Part shown: positions 24,819-27,391 of the stretch, in pieces | Position numbering within the stretch: the first letter of the stretch is position 1 | Layout of the letters: the number at the start of each line of letters is the position of its first letter | From: an uncultured Collinsella sp. | GTDB taxonomy: Bacteria > Actinomycetota > Coriobacteriia > Coriobacteriales > Coriobacteriaceae | Direction of reading: 5' to 3' | DNA length: 27,391 nt | Assembly: GCA_900541285.1 (NCBI GenBank) | Contig: UQJA01000013.1 | Location: 1-27,391, forward strand | Position numbers and translations under genes: made by a program | The notes under the pieces: model-generated | Told to the model about the DNA's origin: nothing | Seen by the model: the letters and a program-made list of their open reading frames with translations, nothing else | Databases searched by the model: none

Positions 24819-25190
24819 ATGAACAACATGAAGGAAAAGGCGATGGGCGCGGTCAGGACCTTCCTCGAGCGCAAGGGCTACGAGATCGTCGACGAGGCCT
24901 GGCAGGGGCCCGAGGGCATCGGCGGGATCGACCTCGTGGCGGTGGACGAGGACGGGACCCTGGTGTTCGTCGACGCCACGGTCCGCATCGGGACGGACGG
25001 ATTCCCCGAGGCCCACAGGGCGCGCGGGATGCGCGAGGCGCTGGCGGCGACGTGGCTCGCCGGCAACGGCGACGACTACGCCGACACCCCGGTCCGCTTC
25101 GACGAGGTGGCGATGATGGTCGTCAAGGAGAACCGAGCGCTCCTGCGCCACCACGTCAACTGCTTCGGCGAGATGGAGCCGCTCTCCTAG
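24819..25190 (+). CDS. YraN-like (UPF0102) nuclease-fold protein, probably inactive
   Basis: A 123-aa protein with the layout of YraN: a first helix (GAVRTFLERKGYEIV), then GGIDLVAVDEDGTLVFVD, then FPEAHRARGMREALAATWLA. Known YraN proteins have GEID and an E-V-K strand forming a PD-(D/E)xK-like site. Here GEID is GGID and the lysine-bearing strand reads VDATVR, so the acidic residue of GEID and the lysine are both lost, while the Asp of ID is kept. Activity is therefore doubtful. The start ATG 24819 is preferred; ATG 24828 is possible. A strong terminator follows at 25200. It sits between the defence operon and the partition genes. Confidence 0.7.
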   Translation: MNNMKEKAMGAVRTFLERKGYEIVDEAWQGPEGIGGIDLVAVDEDGTLVFVDATVRIGTDGFPEAHRARGMREALAATWLAGNGDDYADTPVRFDEVAMMVVKENRALLRHHVNCFGEMEPLS

Positions 25191-25199
25191 GCGGCGCGC

Positions 25200-25230
25200 C
25201 CGGCCCCGGGCTCCCGGGGCCGGTTTTCCC
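25200..25230 (+). terminator. Terminator after the YraN-like gene
   Basis: CCGGCCCCGGG (25200-25210) pairs perfectly over 11 bp with CCCGGGGCCGG (25213-25223), with a two-base gap between the arms, and is followed by TTTT. It isolates the parA promoter from the gene upstream. Confidence 0.85.
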
Positions 25231-25245
25231 CGAAACCCGGCCCTT

Positions 25246-25288
25246 GTACCACGAAAACGTACAAGTACGTACGTTTTCGTGGTACACT
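25246..25288. promoter_or_regulatory. Perfect 17-bp inverted repeat with extended -10 box upstream of parA
   Basis: GTACCACGAAAACGTAC (25246-25262) and its exact reverse complement (25269-25285) flank the six bases AAGTAC. The right arm ends in TGGTACACT, an extended -10 box (TACACT 25283-25288). The structure is probably the operator for autoregulation of parAB or a centromere-like site. GTAC occurs five times within it and once more at 25308. Confidence 0.7.
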
Positions 25289-25394
25289 CCGCTTGTCGGA
25301 CAAATCCGTACGGTTTAGTCCCGACGCTCCGAGACTCGGGGCGCGCCGGACCGGATGCGGCGAGGCGCGCCCCACGCTAGAGAGGACGCGACCC

Positions 25395-26226
25395 ATGCGC
25401 ACGATAGCCATTTCCAACTACAAGGGCGGCGTCGGCAAGACGACGACCGCCGTCAACCTGGCGGCCATCTTCGCCGCCCGGGGCCTTCGGACCCTGCTCG
25501 TCGACCTCGACCCGCAGGCGTCCGCCACCGACTTCTTCCGGCCTCTCCGACCGCGCCGCCTCCGAGCGACGCACGTCGGTCGAGCTGCTCTACGGCGGCG
25601 CGCCCGTGGAGGAGGTCGCCTATGCGGCAGCGGAGAACCTCGACGTGGTGGCCTCGACCATCGACCTCGTCGACCAGAACGAGATGTTCCTGCGCGAGCA
25701 GCGCCTCAAGTTCGCCCTCGACGACGCTTCGGGCTCCTACGACGTCTGCCTCATCGACTGCAGCCCCGTGATGCGCAGGCTCGCCTTCAACGCCTACCTC
25801 GCCGCAGCGGAGGGCGGCATGGTCGCCATCCCCGTGAAGCTCGACTCCACCGTGATGCGCGGCACGGCGCTCACCGTCGAGGCGACGCGTTCCATCGCAG
25901 ATGCGCTCCGTATGCCCACGCCCCGCTGGAGGATACTGCGCACGTGCGTTCCCGGCCGCATGACCAACGCCGAGGCCACGGGCGCGGCCGTGCTCGACGG
26001 GTTCTTCCCGGACGAGCAGTTCGAGACGGTCATACATGCGAGCAGCAAGGTCTGCGAGGGCAGCTGGCAGTGGAAGCCGGTGGCGGCCCTCGAGCCGGGG
26101 GGCCGCCCTCGGTGAGGCCGCCCTGGCGGCGGCCAGGGAAAGCGGGGGGCGCCCTTCGAGCCGGGGAGCCGCCCCGCGCGCGACTACGAGGCGCTCGCAG
26201 ACGAGGTGTCCCGTGAACTCGCCTAG
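25395..26226 (+). pseudogene. parA: ParA partition ATPase, frameshifted and interrupted
   Basis: ParA/MinD-type ATPase for segregating a plasmid or element. The N-terminus is typical: ATG 25395, deviant Walker A KGGVGKTT (10-17), and VDLDPQ (36-41). After Phe48 the reading frame breaks: an extra base near 25539 shifts it, and the true sequence goes on in the +1 frame as GLSDRAASERRTSVELLYGG and onward with CLIDCSP (Walker B). A second lesion lies near the end: a TGA at 26113-26115 inside a 66-bp GC-rich segment. Beyond it, in the same frame, the expected last residues DYEALADEVSRELA end at TAG 26224-26226, overlapping the parB start. A sequencing error could explain the frameshift but not the segment. 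Confidence 0.8.
26091..26174. repeat. 66-bp hairpin-rich segment flanked by 18-bp direct repeats, inside parA
   Basis: CGAGCCGGGGGGCCGCCC (26091-26108) recurs at 26157-26174 with one mismatch, exactly 66 bp apart. Within are the inverted repeats GGCGGCC/GGCCGCC and GGCCGCC-CTGGC-GGCGGCC. Removing one unit would restore an unbroken parA 3' end. Confidence 0.65.
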
Positions 26227-27169
26227 CCAGGTGGCCGCGGGCTTCACCATCACGGGGCTGCTCGACGGCGCGTCGCGCACCCGCGGGCGCTACCCGGTGT
26301 CCGAGATAGCGGTGGCCGACATCGCCGACCACCCGGCGAACGCCGCGTACTCCATGGACCCGGCCGGCATAGCCGAGCTCGCCGAGTCCATACGCCAGGA
26401 CGGCCTCACCGACCTGCCGCTCGTGCGCAAGGTCGGCGACGGCTCGTGGCAGATGGTCTCCGGGCCCCGCCGCAAGGCCGCCTACGCGCTGCTCGCGAAG
26501 GGCGACCCCGCCTACGAGAGGATGCCCTGCCGCGTGATCGAGGGCATCGACGACGAGCGGGCGGTGACGCTGCTCCACGCCGCGAACTACTTCACCCGCG
26601 CGCTCACCGTGACCGAGCGCGCCGCTGCGACCGAGGCTCTCAGGGGCGACGCCGTGCGCCTGCGCTCCGAGGACCCGTCGCTTTCCGGCATGCGCGTCGA
26701 CGACGTGAAGGCCGCCATCATCGAGCGGCAGACGGGCCGCAAGGTCTCCGGCAAGACCATCGCGCGCGAGGAGAGGCTGGCCCGCCGGATCGCCGAGGAC
26801 CTCTCGCCCGAGTGGGCCGCCGAGGCCGACCGCGGCAACCTCAGCGCCGAGACGGTGCGCTCGCTCGCAGGCATGCCGAAGGAGCGCCAAGCGGAGATGC
26901 ACGCCGCCATGGAGCCCTGGCGGCGCACCAAGCGGGAGCTCTCCGACTACGTGAGGAGCGAGAGCAAGACGCAGGCCGGCCCCGACGGGCGCATCGCGAA
27001 GGCCGCGAGGCTCGTCGCCGACTTCCTGGAGAGCCCGCCCGAGAGCCCGGGCGCGGCCGACCTCTCGCTGCTGCGCGAGATGGCGCTCATGACCGCCCCG
27101 TACGCGGATGCGGGCAGCGATGTCCGAAAGCGCCGCAGAAGGGCTTCAGGTTCGAAATCCAGCAAGTAG
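26213..27169 (+). CDS. parB: ParB partition protein
   Basis: A 318-aa ParB. The N-terminal ParB/sulfiredoxin-like domain (about 28-125) includes IAELAESIRQDGLTDLPLV and the CTP-binding box GPRRKAAY (84-91). A helix-turn-helix domain follows (TVTERAAAT, then IERQTGRKVSGKTIAREE). The C-terminus is basic (KRRRRASGSKSSK). The start is taken as GTG 26213, because the conserved part begins just after and it overlaps the original parA stop by 14 bp, usual for parAB. The frame is open upstream but gives only arginine-rich translation. The gene appears intact, unlike parA. Confidence 0.88.
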   Translation: MNSPSQVAAGFTITGLLDGASRTRGRYPVSEIAVADIADHPANAAYSMDPAGIAELAESIRQDGLTDLPLVRKVGDGSWQMVSGPRRKAAYALLAKGDPAYERMPCRVIEGIDDERAVTLLHAANYFTRALTVTERAAATEALRGDAVRLRSEDPSLSGMRVDDVKAAIIERQTGRKVSGKTIAREERLARRIAEDLSPEWAAEADRGNLSAETVRSLAGMPKERQAEMHAAMEPWRRTKRELSDYVRSESKTQAGPDGRIAKAARLVADFLESPPESPGAADLSLLREMALMTAPYADAGSDVRKRRRRASGSKSSK

Positions 27170-27170
27170 C

Positions 27171-27360
27171 CTATGGCGTCCGACATCGCGTCGGGCGTCC
27201 ATAGCACTTGGGGACCGGGCGGCCTCGGACCCGTCATGCCGCGGGCCGTTTGGGAGCCCGCTTTCGCGAGGCCCGGTCCCAGAGGCGGCGCCCGAGCCGG
27301 GCCGCCGCCTGCGGGGGATCCCCCGCGCCCCTAGAGAGACGCGCCCGCCGCGCGGCGGGC
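27171..27360. repeat. Cluster of palindromes downstream of parB
   Basis: Four inverted structures lie between parB and the next gene. CTATGGCGTCCGAC/GTCGGGCGTCCATAG (27171-27205) is near-perfect. GGGACCGGGC (27211-27220) pairs with GCCCGGTCCC (27271-27280). GCGGGGGATCCCCCGC (27311-27326) is a perfect 16-bp palindrome. GCCCGCCGCGCGGCGGGC (27343-27360) is a perfect 18-bp palindrome. None is followed by a T run. They may include the partition site or act as transcription terminators or operators. Confidence 0.6.
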
Positions 27361-27379
27361 CCGAGGAAAGGAATCCGCC

Positions 27380-27391
27380 ATGGAAGAGGAA
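27380..27391 (+). CDS. Start of the next gene (4 codons, cut by window edge)
   Basis: ATG at 27380 encodes MEEE and runs out of the window. GAGGAAAGGAA just upstream is a good ribosome site. Nothing can be said about the product. Confidence 0.45.

Larger units (their letters stand above)
8975..27391. mobile_element. Integrated element downstream of guaA (right end outside the window)
   Basis: Downstream of guaA there is a repressor, an excisionase-like gene, a tyrosine integrase, a MobC-like gene, a restriction/defence operon, and parA/parB. This is the content of an integrative, once plasmid-like element. The left junction lies somewhere in 8975-9591; I found no attachment repeat that can be matched because the right end is not in the window. 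No relaxase, replication initiator or type IV secretion gene is visible, so mobility is unproven. The cargo operon has one patch of clearly lower GC around 21480-22500. Confidence 0.75.

Noticed and set aside
25536..25545. Programmed +1 frameshift in parA
   Set aside because: No slippery stop-containing sequence is present (TTC TTC CGG); a plain indel fits better, especially with a second lesion in the gene.

Overview
The window looks like a chromosome of a high-GC actinobacterium of the Coriobacteriia, most like Collinsella. This is judged from the GC- and codon-biased reading frames, the mix of PTS, glycosidase and housekeeping genes, and the style of the mobile-element genes. No species can be named from the sequence alone.

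Left part (1-8974), core chromosome. A truncated zinc alcohol dehydrogenase (minus) lies divergent from a sugar PTS operon (EIICB plus a GH4 6-phospho-alpha-glucosidase). The shared intergenic region carries matching TCTAGACAAG-type operators. Then come the GTPase/ATPase ychF, a small DUF1648 membrane protein, a divergent pair (unknown 129-aa protein and a small XRE regulator) around a perfect 24-bp palindrome, a type I asparaginase and guaA (GMP synthase).

Right part (about 9.1 kb to the window end), an integrated mobile element downstream of guaA. A 617-bp gene-free zone holds the guaA terminator and eight copies of a GGGAGTAAA-like motif in both orientations. It is followed by a repressor (minus), a small DNA-binding excisionase-like protein, a tyrosine integrase and a MobC-like protein (all plus). 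Next is a tight minus-strand operon of about 12 kb, read from 23833 down to 11856. Its order is a ribbon-helix-helix protein, an Eco57I-class DNA methyltransferase split by one in-frame TAA, a 1127-aa GIY-YIG/SF2-helicase protein with a C-terminal methyltransferase-like module, a 437-aa protein of unknown family, a ParB-like protein with a DGNRR motif, a SNF2-type helicase, and a GmrSD-type DUF262/DUF1524 protein. Genes overlap or lie within 4 bp except before the last one, so they are probably made together as one restriction/defence unit. The SNF2, ParB-like and unknown trio embedded in a restriction-modification operon is the best candidate here for an undescribed system.

The element continues with a small helical protein (minus), a divergent YraN-like nuclease-fold protein with altered catalytic residues, a parA with two lesions (a one-base frameshift and a 66-bp hairpin-rich segment that introduces a stop), an intact parB, a cluster of perfect palindromes, and the first four codons of another gene. 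Partition genes together with an integrase suggest an element that was once plasmid-like. No relaxase, replication protein or conjugation gene is visible. The right end lies outside the window. GTAC-centred motifs are dense at three element promoters, which may point to a shared regulator.
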